A stretch of DNA of 44,118 nt from a virus. Location: positions 1-44,118 of the IMG/VR virus record IMGVR_UViG_3300042290_000330; one strand, given 5' to 3'. A model generated the notes under the pieces. That model saw only the letters and a program-made list of their open reading frames with translations, ran no database searches and was not told the origin of the DNA. Shown here piece by piece: positions 1-6,974 of the stretch (its first letter is position 1; every line of letters begins with the position of its first letter). The translations under genes and the position numbers were made by a program.

Positions 1-247
1 CGATCCAAGTCGGCGCATTCGACGGCATGAAGAACCATCCAGCAACCGTGAAGCTCTGACTCTGGCATTGGATGTTAGCCGCCGTGGAGGTTAAGGACTG
101 ACTACTAGCCGAAGTAAACGACGCCGCATTGTCGTAGCTCGACGGCGTCTGGGTTCCGCTCGCGATCCCGGCGCGGCTGAAGTAGGCCAGGGCGTCGGGG
201 TCCTGGCCGCTTCTCAGGATGATATTGGTCCCCGCGGAGATCGGCAT
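1..247 (-). CDS. LamG-domain virion protein, 5' part (continues at 41993)
   Basis: This is the N-terminal 82 codons of the LamG/concanavalin-like protein annotated in full at 40663-42240. It is cut by the window edge and is not a separate gene. The start codon is at 247, three bases after the stop of the 198-residue gene at 251. This copy has Ile at residue 59 where the other copy has Leu. Confidence 0.9.
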   Translation of the reverse strand, partial: MPISAGTNIILRSGQDPDALAYFSRAGIASGTQTPSSYDNAASFTSASSQSLTSTAANIQCQSQSFTVAGWFFMPSNAPTWI

Positions 248-250
248 GGC

Positions 251-847
251 TCAGGCGAGCTGGGTCTTGAGCGAGAAGAAGAATCCCTGGCCGCTGTTCG
301 GCGTGAAGGCCGCACGGACTTCAGGGATAACCCAGAGCGAAGTCGATCCGCTTGCCAGCGTGAAGGGGAGCGAGCTGCCAGATCCCGAGAAGGATCCCAT
401 CGTGTAGGCCGAATCACCGCTGCCGGAGGTCTGCCATCCAGCGAGGTCGATGAAGCCGATCCGGCTGGCCCTGGTGGCCCAAAGGCCGGAGCTCCATGTG
501 GTGCTTTGGTCATCCGCGGAGACTGCTGATGTGTAGAGATGGAGCCGGATGGTGGCGCTGAAGCTGGCCTGATTGGTCACTCCTCGTGCCGCGACGATGT
601 AGCCCGACCCCCCGGCGACCGGGATCACATTGGAGAAGGCTTGTGTGCCAGTCATCGTGGGCCTGATGGCCGCGCCCGCGACATAGGCAGTCGTGTTGGC
701 TGGCCTGGTGAAGTCGAGATTTGAGATGACGATGGGCGAGAAGTTCGAAGCGGTCGCAGAGACGACCAGGTTGCCGGAGGCATCGGCCCGGAAGGGGATG
801 TTTCCGTTGGCGGACTTGCCGACGATCAGTGTGGAGGGATTGCTCAT
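251..847 (-). CDS. Putative virion surface or appendage protein, 198 aa
   Basis: I do not recognise the family. The protein is rich in Ser, Thr, Gly and Ala with short alternating hydrophobic segments, as in beta-rich phage appendage proteins. It has no signal peptide or membrane segment. It lies between the head-tail connector gene (977-1693) and the LamG protein, 3 bp from the latter, so a tail-tip or virion decoration role is inferred from position. The ATG at 847 follows a C-rich leader without a Shine-Dalgarno site. An identical copy is at 42244-42840 in the terminal overlap. Confidence 0.8.
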   Translation of the reverse strand: MSNPSTLIVGKSANGNIPFRADASGNLVVSATASNFSPIVISNLDFTRPANTTAYVAGAAIRPTMTGTQAFSNVIPVAGGSGYIVAARGVTNQASFSATIRLHLYTSAVSADDQSTTWSSGLWATRASRIGFIDLAGWQTSGSGDSAYTMGSFSGSGSSLPFTLASGSTSLWVIPEVRAAFTPNSGQGFFFSLKTQLA

Positions 848-905
848 AGTGATATGGGGTGGGTTATGGGGAGGGGTGAAGGGGATTTACCATGAAGCTC
901 ATGGA

Positions 906-957
906 GAGCATGAAGAGGAGAGATGATCTGGTTAGTCCTTGATGGGCTTCATGGTGA
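906..957. repeat. Intergenic twin element, copy 1
   Basis: The block reads GAGCATGAAGAGGAGAG, then GGTTAGTCCTT, then CTTCATGGTGA. A close copy lies at 1714-1774, so the pair brackets the connector gene (977-1693) as a direct repeat. The second copy carries an extra 9-bp CTTCATG-type unit. It lies in the 129-bp gap between two late genes. Confidence 0.75.
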
Positions 958-976
958 GGTTTCTCATTTCTGATTC

Positions 977-1693
977 TCAGCCAACTCTTGCCGACCATCT
1001 TCCTCCCATGCCGCCGACCTGGAGGCCGATCTTGTCGCTCTCTCGGATGAGGTGGCCCTCGGCCCGGTATTCCTCGTTGTTGGCCTTGTCGAGCTGGCCA
1101 TCCTCTCGGAGGGCGTCACTGGCGATGGAGAGCTTCAGGTAGTCGGCCAGGACGGAGGGGACCGGGAGCTGTTTCCAGTTGGCTCCATTGGGGGGCTGGA
1201 CGTTGGAACTGGCCAGGATCGCCTCGTAGCAGTGGCCGTCGGAGGCCCTCACGATGTCCCCGGCGGCGTAGGTTGTCGCCGCGCTCCATGACGTCGCGCT
1301 GTATTGGTAGGGCCTCAGCCGGTAGTGCACCCATACGTCGGATGCCTCGATGTCGGGGTCAAGCAGAATCCTGTCATTCCTGAGAGAATAGCCGACTTCC
1401 TTGGGGTTGAGCGTCTTGTCCGGGTCGTCGAGGTAGATGCCAAAGATCTCGCCAAAGGGCTCCTGACCGGCCTGCTCGTAGGAGAGTGAGAGCTCCTCGC
1501 CGCTGATTTCCGGGCTGCGCTGCTCGATCCGGCAGAGCTCAGGCCAGCGGTCCCATTCCCAGGCAATGGCGATCCGGGTGTTGAGATACTCGGTGAGCGA
1601 GGCGCGTGTGGAGGAGAGGATCGCGGCCGAGGGGTCGAGTCCCATCCGTGCGGCGACGCCGGTGATGATCTTCTCGTAGGTTGTTGTTCTCAC
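977..1693 (-). CDS. Head-tail connector / tail-tube-A-like protein with chitin-binding-like insert
   Basis: This 238-residue protein follows the portal gene in the transcription order, where podoviruses encode the adaptor or tail-tubular-A protein. The helical N-terminal part (YEKIITGVAARMG, then NTRIAIAWEWDRWPEL) fits that family. An inserted segment at about residues 135-178 has aromatic and Gly positions of carbohydrate-binding module 5/12: WSAATTYAAGDIV, then a G-H-C-Y turn, then NGANWKQLP. The start codon is GTG (GTG-AGA-ACA-ACA) after a C-rich leader, with no Shine-Dalgarno site. The connector role is inferred from position and overall character. A second copy is at 42970-43686. Confidence 0.7.
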   Translation of the reverse strand: MRTTTYEKIITGVAARMGLDPSAAILSSTRASLTEYLNTRIAIAWEWDRWPELCRIEQRSPEISGEELSLSYEQAGQEPFGEIFGIYLDDPDKTLNPKEVGYSLRNDRILLDPDIEASDVWVHYRLRPYQYSATSWSAATTYAAGDIVRASDGHCYEAILASSNVQPPNGANWKQLPVPSVLADYLKLSIASDALREDGQLDKANNEEYRAEGHLIRESDKIGLQVGGMGGRWSARVG

Positions 1694-1713
1694 GGGGATG
1701 AAGGGGATGGAGG

Positions 1714-1774
1714 GAGCATGAAGAGGAGAGGTGAGTTGGTTAGTCCTTCATGAGCTTCATGCTCTTCATGGTGA
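1714..1774. repeat. Intergenic twin element, copy 2, with 9-bp CATGAAGxx units
   Basis: This is the partner of 906-957: GAGCATGAAGAGGAGAG and GGTTAGTCCTT are shared. It is followed by the 9-bp series CATGAGCTT, CATGCTCTT, CATGG. It fills most of the gap between the portal and connector genes. Confidence 0.75.
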
Positions 1775-1782
1775 ATCAGGTT

Positions 1783-3840
1783 TCAGCCTTGGCCTTGGCC
1801 GAGGCTTTGCAGTGCAGGCACCGCGCCCATCCGGCCGATTTGGGCGTTCTGCTGCTGGGTCATCTGGAACTGGAACGACTGGACCCGTGCGTCGATCATC
1901 TTTCGGAAGATCTCATCCTGCTGGTAGCGCTGGCTGACGGCGGGGTTGGCCTGGATGGTCTGCTGGAGGACTTGGAGTCGGACCTGCGGGTTGCCGCCCT
2001 CCTTGAGCGGGGGCTCGGCACCGGCGGCGATCTTGGTGAACTGGACCTGCTCATCCTCGGCCTCGGCGGCGGCGGCCACCCCGGCGTCGCGGACAAGAGC
2101 CTCGCCCAGGACGGGATCCACCGCGCCCATGATGAACTTGACCAGGCCCGCCCGGTCAATGACCCCCGCCACATCAAGCGGGATCGCCACCTTGGCGATG
2201 TAGTCGAGCTTCTTGCCGAGGAACTCATTGTCGAGATCCCGCACATCGAAGTCGGCCTGCAAATCGAACTGTCCCTGAATCTCCTCGCGGGATAGCTGGA
2301 ACTTGCCCGGCAGCATCCCGACGATCCGCTGGATCTGGCTGTCGGTCAGATACTGCTGCATGAGCTGGAGTGTCTGGGTGACGGCCAGCTTCATGTCGGT
2401 GAGGAAGCTATCGACGAGATCCTGCTGGGCGAGCATGGTGCGGGCCGGGGCGATGGCGGCGGTGGCCCGGCCGAAATACTCGTCCACATCGCCGCGGGTG
2501 GATTGCTCCACCTCGATGGTCCCCTTGTCAAAAGGCGGCGGCTCCATCCATCCGAACTCTCCGGGCCTGCGCTCGGGGATCTGGGTGCCGGGTCCGAAGA
2601 CCAGCTCGATCTTCCCCCGGTTGGCCGGGACGCGGACGGGGGGGAGGATGGCGATGGAGGCGCGGTCGCTCCGGTAGTCGCGCTGCGTCTTGATCTCGGT
2701 CTGCTGGGTGGCGACCAGCTCGGGGATGCCGCGTGACTCCAGGAGATTCCGGCTGGTCCGCTCGCGGGGTAGCTCGATGAAGGGGAACTGGCCGTGCTCG
2801 TAGGGGGAGATGTCGTGCTTGGCGACGAGGTCGGTGACGGCCGTATTGAGGACGGTGCATTCGACTCGGGTGGCTCCCTTGTCGTGGACCTTCCGGTAGA
2901 GGTGGAAGACCTCGATCAGGTCGCGGTCGTTGTCGGCGAGGTGCTCGTTGTTGCGGAGGATGTTGCGGTTGACCCGCTGGGTCATCCCCTTCTGCTTGAC
3001 GGCACGCTCGACCCACTCGGCGTCGTAGCCCTCGGTCAGCTCGCGCTCGCGCAGCTCCTCCTCGGTGATCAGCTCGCGGCGGGCGACCCATGGTGCCCTC
3101 TGGATCGACCAGCAGGAGGCGGGGAAGAGGATGTCCTCCAACGGCTCGAGGGCGACCCACTCGGGCTTGGACTCGAAGATGTAGGGTGACTCGTACTCGA
3201 AGATCCCCTTCTCGCGCAGGGCGCGGACGGCTGAGAGCTTCCCGGCCTCCTCGGCCAGCAGGCCCAGCATGGCGCGGGCGCTCTCCTCTTGCAGGGGATC
3301 GAGGATCGCCTCGACCAGGGCGGCGGCGGCTCCGTCTCCTTGCAGGGCGACATTCTGGATCTCCTCCAGGGTGATCGACTTCTTCTCGATGCGGGTGGTG
3401 GTCCTCCAGAAGATCCCCATAAAGGCCAGCCCGAAGGTCTCCCGGATCTGGAGCGCCAGCTCCACCTCGCGCCGGAGGTCGTCGAGGCAGTGGACCTTCA
3501 TCATCCAGTTGAGAGCGACCTGCACGGCCTGCTTGATGATCGAGTCGCTCGACTCGACCGGCTGGACCTGCATCCTTGCCGAGAAGAAGGCCCGCTTGAG
3601 CAGGCGGACGGTCTCGTTGATGATGGTGTCGGCCAGTCGGATCCGGCTGTCGGCGGCACCGTCCCATGGAAAGGGCTTCCGGCCGAGCGATGCCTGATGC
3701 TTGCGGCCATCCTCGCTCTGACCCGCCCAGAGACAGAAGCGGGTGTTAAAGTTCTCGACCTTCCGCCCGAAGTAGTAGGAGGCATCGGCCTCAGCCTGGG
3801 AGATCTCGGAGAGAAGGGTGGAGATTTGGGTGCGATCCAT
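1783..3840 (-). CDS. Portal protein
   Basis: The 685-residue product has the size and layout of a podovirus-type portal. A motif near residue 57, PFPWDGAADSRIRL, is followed by a helical stretch of the portal wing and clip. A long region of acidic helices follows, and a Gln-rich C-terminus (QFQMTQQQNAQIGRMG) would form the barrel. The portal forms the dodecameric ring at the capsid vertex through which DNA is packaged and ejected. It lies after the capsid gene and before the connector, unlike the common order terminase-portal-scaffold-capsid. The ATG at 3840 is preceded by a CCCTTTTCCCC leader, so no Shine-Dalgarno site is visible. The 3' end is repeated at 43776-44118. Confidence 0.82.
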   Translation of the reverse strand: MDRTQISTLLSEISQAEADASYYFGRKVENFNTRFCLWAGQSEDGRKHQASLGRKPFPWDGAADSRIRLADTIINETVRLLKRAFFSARMQVQPVESSDSIIKQAVQVALNWMMKVHCLDDLRREVELALQIRETFGLAFMGIFWRTTTRIEKKSITLEEIQNVALQGDGAAAALVEAILDPLQEESARAMLGLLAEEAGKLSAVRALREKGIFEYESPYIFESKPEWVALEPLEDILFPASCWSIQRAPWVARRELITEEELRERELTEGYDAEWVERAVKQKGMTQRVNRNILRNNEHLADNDRDLIEVFHLYRKVHDKGATRVECTVLNTAVTDLVAKHDISPYEHGQFPFIELPRERTSRNLLESRGIPELVATQQTEIKTQRDYRSDRASIAILPPVRVPANRGKIELVFGPGTQIPERRPGEFGWMEPPPFDKGTIEVEQSTRGDVDEYFGRATAAIAPARTMLAQQDLVDSFLTDMKLAVTQTLQLMQQYLTDSQIQRIVGMLPGKFQLSREEIQGQFDLQADFDVRDLDNEFLGKKLDYIAKVAIPLDVAGVIDRAGLVKFIMGAVDPVLGEALVRDAGVAAAAEAEDEQVQFTKIAAGAEPPLKEGGNPQVRLQVLQQTIQANPAVSQRYQQDEIFRKMIDARVQSFQFQMTQQQNAQIGRMGAVPALQSLGQGQG

Positions 3841-3853
3841 GGGGAAAAGGGAA

Positions 3854-3917
3854 AAGTGGAAAGTGGAAAGTGGAAGGCGAAAACGGGGAGGCTCTGATTT
3901 TCGCTTTTAGCTTTTAG
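3854..3917. repeat. 7-bp arrays GTGGAAA (x3) and CTTTTAG (x2)
   Basis: Two different heptamer arrays lie in the 82-bp gap between the portal start and the preceding small gene. GTGGAAA units run from about 3854 to 3876, and TTTTAGC units from about 3903 to 3917. Only the period is shared. Confidence 0.8.
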
Positions 3918-3922
3918 CTTTT

Positions 3923-4246
3923 TCAGCGGGTAATGCGGATCTTCCTCTCCGCCTTGGGTGCGGCGCAGTGGGGGTTCTTCTTGAGGAAGTCGGCGCGGAA
4001 GCCCTTGTCCTGCCAGCAGCCTCGCTCCTTCCACTGCCAGTAGTAGTAGGCGTCGGCGTCCACGCTCATGGTGTGCTGGCCGATCCCCTCGATCATGGCG
4101 CTCTGGATGCGGGAGTTGGCCTCGGCGACCTGACGCTGGCGGATCTCGGCCATGACGGCGGAGGCGTGCCAGCCGGAGTAGAGCTCCTTCTTGATGAGGT
4201 CAAGCACCTCGGGATCGTCGATCCCTATGTTCTCTTCAGTAATCAT
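3923..4246 (-). CDS. Conserved-position hypothetical protein between capsid and portal, 107 aa
   Basis: I do not recognise this protein. It is acidic and helical at the N-terminus (residues 1-55) and basic at the C-terminus (KAERKIRITR), with an aromatic patch YYYWQWKERGCW near residues 67-78. It sits between the capsid and portal genes on the same strand. A head-completion, decoration or connector-accessory role is possible from position only. Confidence 0.75.
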   Translation of the reverse strand: MITEENIGIDDPEVLDLIKKELYSGWHASAVMAEIRQRQVAEANSRIQSAMIEGIGQHTMSVDADAYYYWQWKERGCWQDKGFRADFLKKNPHCAAPKAERKIRITR

Positions 4247-4265
4247 CCCCTGTGTGATCTGGCTG

Positions 4266-4295
4266 GGATGCTCCCCCCATGACAGGGGAGCATCC
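4266..4295 (-). terminator. Strong hairpin after the capsid gene
   Basis: A perfect 11-bp inverted repeat, GGATGCTCCCC and GGGGAGCATCC, has an 8-base loop and lies about 20 bp after the capsid stop codon. No T-tract follows it on the transcribed strand, so it is not a classic intrinsic terminator. It could act as an attenuator or as a 3' stabiliser that raises the level of capsid mRNA over portal mRNA. Confidence 0.5.
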
Positions 4296-4312
4296 GGTGT
4301 CAGACCACCCGA

Positions 4313-5332
4313 TTAGGAAGCGGTCGAAGCGATCTTGCCGAAGCCGCGGGGGTTGTGGCAGACGAGGCCAGCGATGGCGTCGATGATGCCACGGGGTCCA
4401 CCGCCGCGATCCTCAAGCTCGCGGAAGGCGGGACGGCGGCCGTAGCGCACCTCGACCATCTCGGGGTCGATGATGTACCCACGGCGGCTCTGAACCGCTG
4501 CGTTCCCGTCCTGGGCCAGAAGCAAGGAAGGGAGAAGTTGGAGCGACCCAAAATCGCCTTCGAACATGTCGATAGTCGAGGTGATCTTCTTCTCGGCGGC
4601 ACCCTGCGTGAAGGTCTTCACGTTGAGGGCCACGTTGGTCGAGCCAGCCTGGGTGCGGGTGAACTCCGTGAAGCGGCGCTTCAGGGTCGGGCCGCAGAGC
4701 AGCACGAGGTTCTTCACAGTACCGGTCTGCTCGTAGATCGCCTGGAGCAGGTTCTGGATGGAACCCTCGGTGATCGAGTCAGTGGCGGTCGTGCTGATCG
4801 CACCGGAGACGGAGCGGTAGTCGCTCGGGACGGGGAGATCTGCCTGAGCTGCGGTTGCTACCCAGCTTCCCAATCCCCTGGTGCGGTACGGGGTGCTGGC
4901 TCCGCTCTGCTGGACGCTGTCGCTGTCCGAGCAGAAGGCGGCCTCGATGTCGCGGCCGAGCTCCTCGATGGACTTGGCGGCACCACGGGCCATCTCCTTC
5001 TTGCGGCCGACACCGGCGACATCGGAGATGTTCGCGGCGAAGTCGTCCACCATGATGGATCGGCGGAACTTCTGGCAACGGCCGGAGAGCTTCGCACGCT
5101 GGGCGGCGGGGGAGTCCCACGCGGAGACGTCGTCACCGGCCATGACGCCGGAGAAGGAGGGGGCATTGTAGCCGTCTGCTTGCCAGGAGAAGACGTCGGG
5201 GTTGACGAGTTCGGCACCCTTCTTGGCGAGGGCGAGGAGGGGCTTGGACTTGGCGTCCACGACGGCGATGAGATCGCTCAGGTCCTCGCGGAGGCCCTTG
5301 CTGATCTGGTCATTGATAGTGAGTAGGGGCAT
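4313..5332 (-). CDS. Major capsid protein, SU10/DUF5309 family
   Basis: The 339-residue protein has the pattern of the SU10-type major head protein family (DUF5309). A region near residues 83-130 carries GRCQKFRRSIMVDD and an amphipathic helix ending ELGRDIEAAFCSD. It then has a large central domain and a C-terminal part with GYIIDPEMVEVRYGR. It should fold as an HK97-type shell subunit and assemble on the scaffold encoded just upstream. The ATG follows an AACCAACCAACCAAA leader with no Shine-Dalgarno site. The family call rests on motif memory and position between scaffold and portal. Confidence 0.82.
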   Translation of the reverse strand: MPLLTINDQISKGLREDLSDLIAVVDAKSKPLLALAKKGAELVNPDVFSWQADGYNAPSFSGVMAGDDVSAWDSPAAQRAKLSGRCQKFRRSIMVDDFAANISDVAGVGRKKEMARGAAKSIEELGRDIEAAFCSDSDSVQQSGASTPYRTRGLGSWVATAAQADLPVPSDYRSVSGAISTTATDSITEGSIQNLLQAIYEQTGTVKNLVLLCGPTLKRRFTEFTRTQAGSTNVALNVKTFTQGAAEKKITSTIDMFEGDFGSLQLLPSLLLAQDGNAAVQSRRGYIIDPEMVEVRYGRRPAFRELEDRGGGPRGIIDAIAGLVCHNPRGFGKIASTAS

Positions 5333-5386
5333 TTTGGTTGGTTGGTTGTTCGGAGTCGGCGGGGGTAGTTGTGCCTATCCGATGAG

Positions 5387-6445
5387 TTATCCGATGAGTG
5401 ATTCCATGAGGGCTGCGACCGAGTCCCGGTCTCCACCCTCCAAAGCTTTCTGTAGCGACGCGGCGTCGCGTGCGCTCTTGGCGGGGATCTTCGACTTGCC
5501 TGTCACCTTCGGAGGCTCCGGCGCGGGTGACTGCGCCTTCCGGGAGGGGGAAGCGGCTGGGGCTGAGGCTGATTTAGCTTTGGCCTGTGCTTCCTGACGC
5601 GCCATGCGGGCCTGCTGGCCGACAAGGGCATCTCCGATGATCAGCTCGACATTGGGATACTTGCCCAACGCGGGATACTGCTTGAGGATGTCCCGGAGCG
5701 CCTTGCTCTCGGCCGAGCCCTGGGTGAAGAAGGCGGGGTAGGCCGTCTGGGCCTCGGCCCGACTGGTCTCCCTCTGCGCCAACCATGCCCTGCGTGCCGG
5801 TCCGTGATCGGTCACGATCGCGTCGGCGGCTGCGAGGTGTCGGGCCATCTCGGCCGCATCGACATACTCCTCACTGCCATCGGCCCCCTTCACGGTGGCC
5901 CCGTCGCGGTGGGTCATGGCCCAGGTGCGCACCCGCTTGGCGGTGGCGATCCTGGCATCCAGGTCCTCGATGGACTCGACGTCGGTGAGCGGATCCTCGG
6001 GAGTCGGCTGGAGCACCACCTTGGAGGCGGCGGCCAGTTCCGTCCTGAGCTTCTCGGCTTCCTCGCGGGTCTTCTCCAGCGCCTCTTCGGCCTCGCGCCT
6101 CTTGGCGGTCAGCTTGTCGATGCGCTTGAGCAGCTTGTCAGCCTTGGGGGACCGGGCCTCGCCCTTCTCTGTGTCCTCGCCGTCGGCTTCCTCCGCGTCG
6201 TCGTCCTCTTCGTCGGATGATTCCTCATCCGTCGTGGAGTCTTCCTCTTGCTTCTCCTCATCCGTCGTGGAGGCTTCCTCCTGCACGGATGGTGCTGTGT
6301 CATCGTTCCCGGAGTCTTCGGTCGCCTCGGGCTTCTCAGCCGTGGGCTCCTCTTCCTCCGTTGCGGGCTTCGCTGATTCGATCCGGATGCTCTTCGGGAG
6401 GAATGCCGCGATGTCCGTCAGACTAATCTCGTTCTCTGCTGCCAT
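5387..6445 (-). CDS. Capsid scaffolding-like protein, acidic and coiled-coil
   Basis: The product has 352 residues. Residues 20-95 are extremely rich in Glu, Asp, Ser and Thr. Residues 100-145 form a coiled coil (LLKRIDKLTAKRREAEEALE). A helical middle follows, and the C-terminus is Ala/Pro/Lys-rich and basic before a final short helix. An acidic disordered head, coiled coil and basic tail immediately upstream of the capsid gene fits a scaffolding protein that nucleates procapsid assembly. No protease domain is visible, so it is a plain scaffold and not a protease fusion. A 253-bp gap with a palindrome and heptamer arrays precedes it. Confidence 0.7.
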   Translation of the reverse strand: MAAENEISLTDIAAFLPKSIRIESAKPATEEEEPTAEKPEATEDSGNDDTAPSVQEEASTTDEEKQEEDSTTDEESSDEEDDDAEEADGEDTEKGEARSPKADKLLKRIDKLTAKRREAEEALEKTREEAEKLRTELAAASKVVLQPTPEDPLTDVESIEDLDARIATAKRVRTWAMTHRDGATVKGADGSEEYVDAAEMARHLAAADAIVTDHGPARRAWLAQRETSRAEAQTAYPAFFTQGSAESKALRDILKQYPALGKYPNVELIIGDALVGQQARMARQEAQAKAKSASAPAASPSRKAQSPAPEPPKVTGKSKIPAKSARDAASLQKALEGGDRDSVAALMESLIG

Positions 6446-6566
6446 AGGTTAAGTCGCCTAAGTCGAAACAAGCCCCTTTGTTCCCTGCTCTCCGATCAGG
6501 CTGGCCGGGCTAGGTACTGCCGCCTGATATGCGCACTCGTCAGGTATCGAGGGGGGAGGTGTCAAT

Positions 6567-6596
6567 AACTTTCTAACTGGAACCAGTTAGAAAGTT
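6567..6596. repeat. Perfect 14-bp palindrome (AACTTTCTAACTGG)
   Basis: AACTTTCTAACTGG is followed by AA and then its exact reverse complement. On the minus strand it is followed at once by TTGACA (a -35-like hexamer) toward the scaffold and capsid genes. I could not find a convincing -10 at the usual distance. It could be an operator, a hairpin terminator for the upstream operon, or a folded relic of the TTTCTAAC repeat family seen near 11950 and 39835. Confidence 0.75.
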
Positions 6597-6597
6597 G

Positions 6598-6703
6598 GGA
6601 GCTAGGAGCTAGGAGTTGGGAGATGGGGGGATACCCTCGCCTCAGTCCTTCAGCCTTCAGCCTTCAGCCTTCAGCCTTCAGCCTTCAGCCTTCAGCCTTC
6701 AGC
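6598..6703. repeat. Heptamer arrays GGAGCTA and CAGCCTT (about 7 units)
   Basis: GGAGCTA-type units run from 6598 to about 6622. A cleaner array of CAGCCTT units runs from about 6647 to 6703 and ends at the stop codon (6699-6701) of the small HTH-like gene. This is the longest GGCTGAA-family array in the window. Confidence 0.9.
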
Positions 6704-6974
6704 TCTTAAACCGATAATGCTGCGTCGGATAAACACCGCGAAGCGCCGTGGCGATCCTGAATGTTCGACACTCGGCCATTCCGCTATGCACGGCCTGCGA
6801 AATCAATGTCCCTGTCCTTTTGTCCGATAGCCCCCATGCACTCTCAAGCTCCCGGCGGGTGTACCATCCGGTGGGAACCTTTTCGGGCTTTTGCAATGGT
6901 CTGGACGGTTTCCGCTTTGCTGGCCCTCGACTCTCGACCCTCGACCCTCGACGCTCGGCTTTTGCCTTCTTCAT
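6699..6974 (-). CDS. Small winged-helix-like protein, 91 aa
   Basis: The start at 6974 overlaps the phosphoesterase stop as ATGA, which fixes it. Residues 33-80 (GWYTRRELESAWGLSDKRTG and on) look like a small winged helix-turn-helix fold. The basic N-terminal linker, RGSRVESRGPAK, is encoded by a CTCGACY heptamer array (about 6926-6959) lying inside the gene in the open frame. The function is unknown. Its position in the packaging/head block suggests DNA binding during packaging or late regulation. Confidence 0.65.
   Translation of the reverse strand: MKKAKAERRGSRVESRGPAKRKPSRPLQKPEKVPTGWYTRRELESAWGLSDKRTGTLISQAVHSGMAECRTFRIATALRGVYPTQHYRFKS

Larger units (their letters stand above)
1..2125. 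repeat. Left copy of 2125-bp terminal direct repeat
   Basis: This segment recurs at 41994-44118 at a constant offset of 41993. The one difference I found is T at 73 against G at 42066, which changes residue 59 of the LamG protein from Leu (CTC) to Ile (ATC). Gene copies on both sides are otherwise the same. The simplest reading is a circular or circularly permuted genome of 41,993 bp whose assembly runs past its own start. A true packaged terminal redundancy is the alternative. Confidence 0.95.

Noticed and set aside
4266-4295. Classic intrinsic terminator after the capsid gene
   Set aside because: The hairpin is strong but no T-tract follows, and the next two genes continue on the same strand. 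Kept as a hairpin with lower confidence as terminator.
6647-6703. CRISPR array
   Set aside because: The repeat unit is 7 bp with no spacers, and no cas genes are present.
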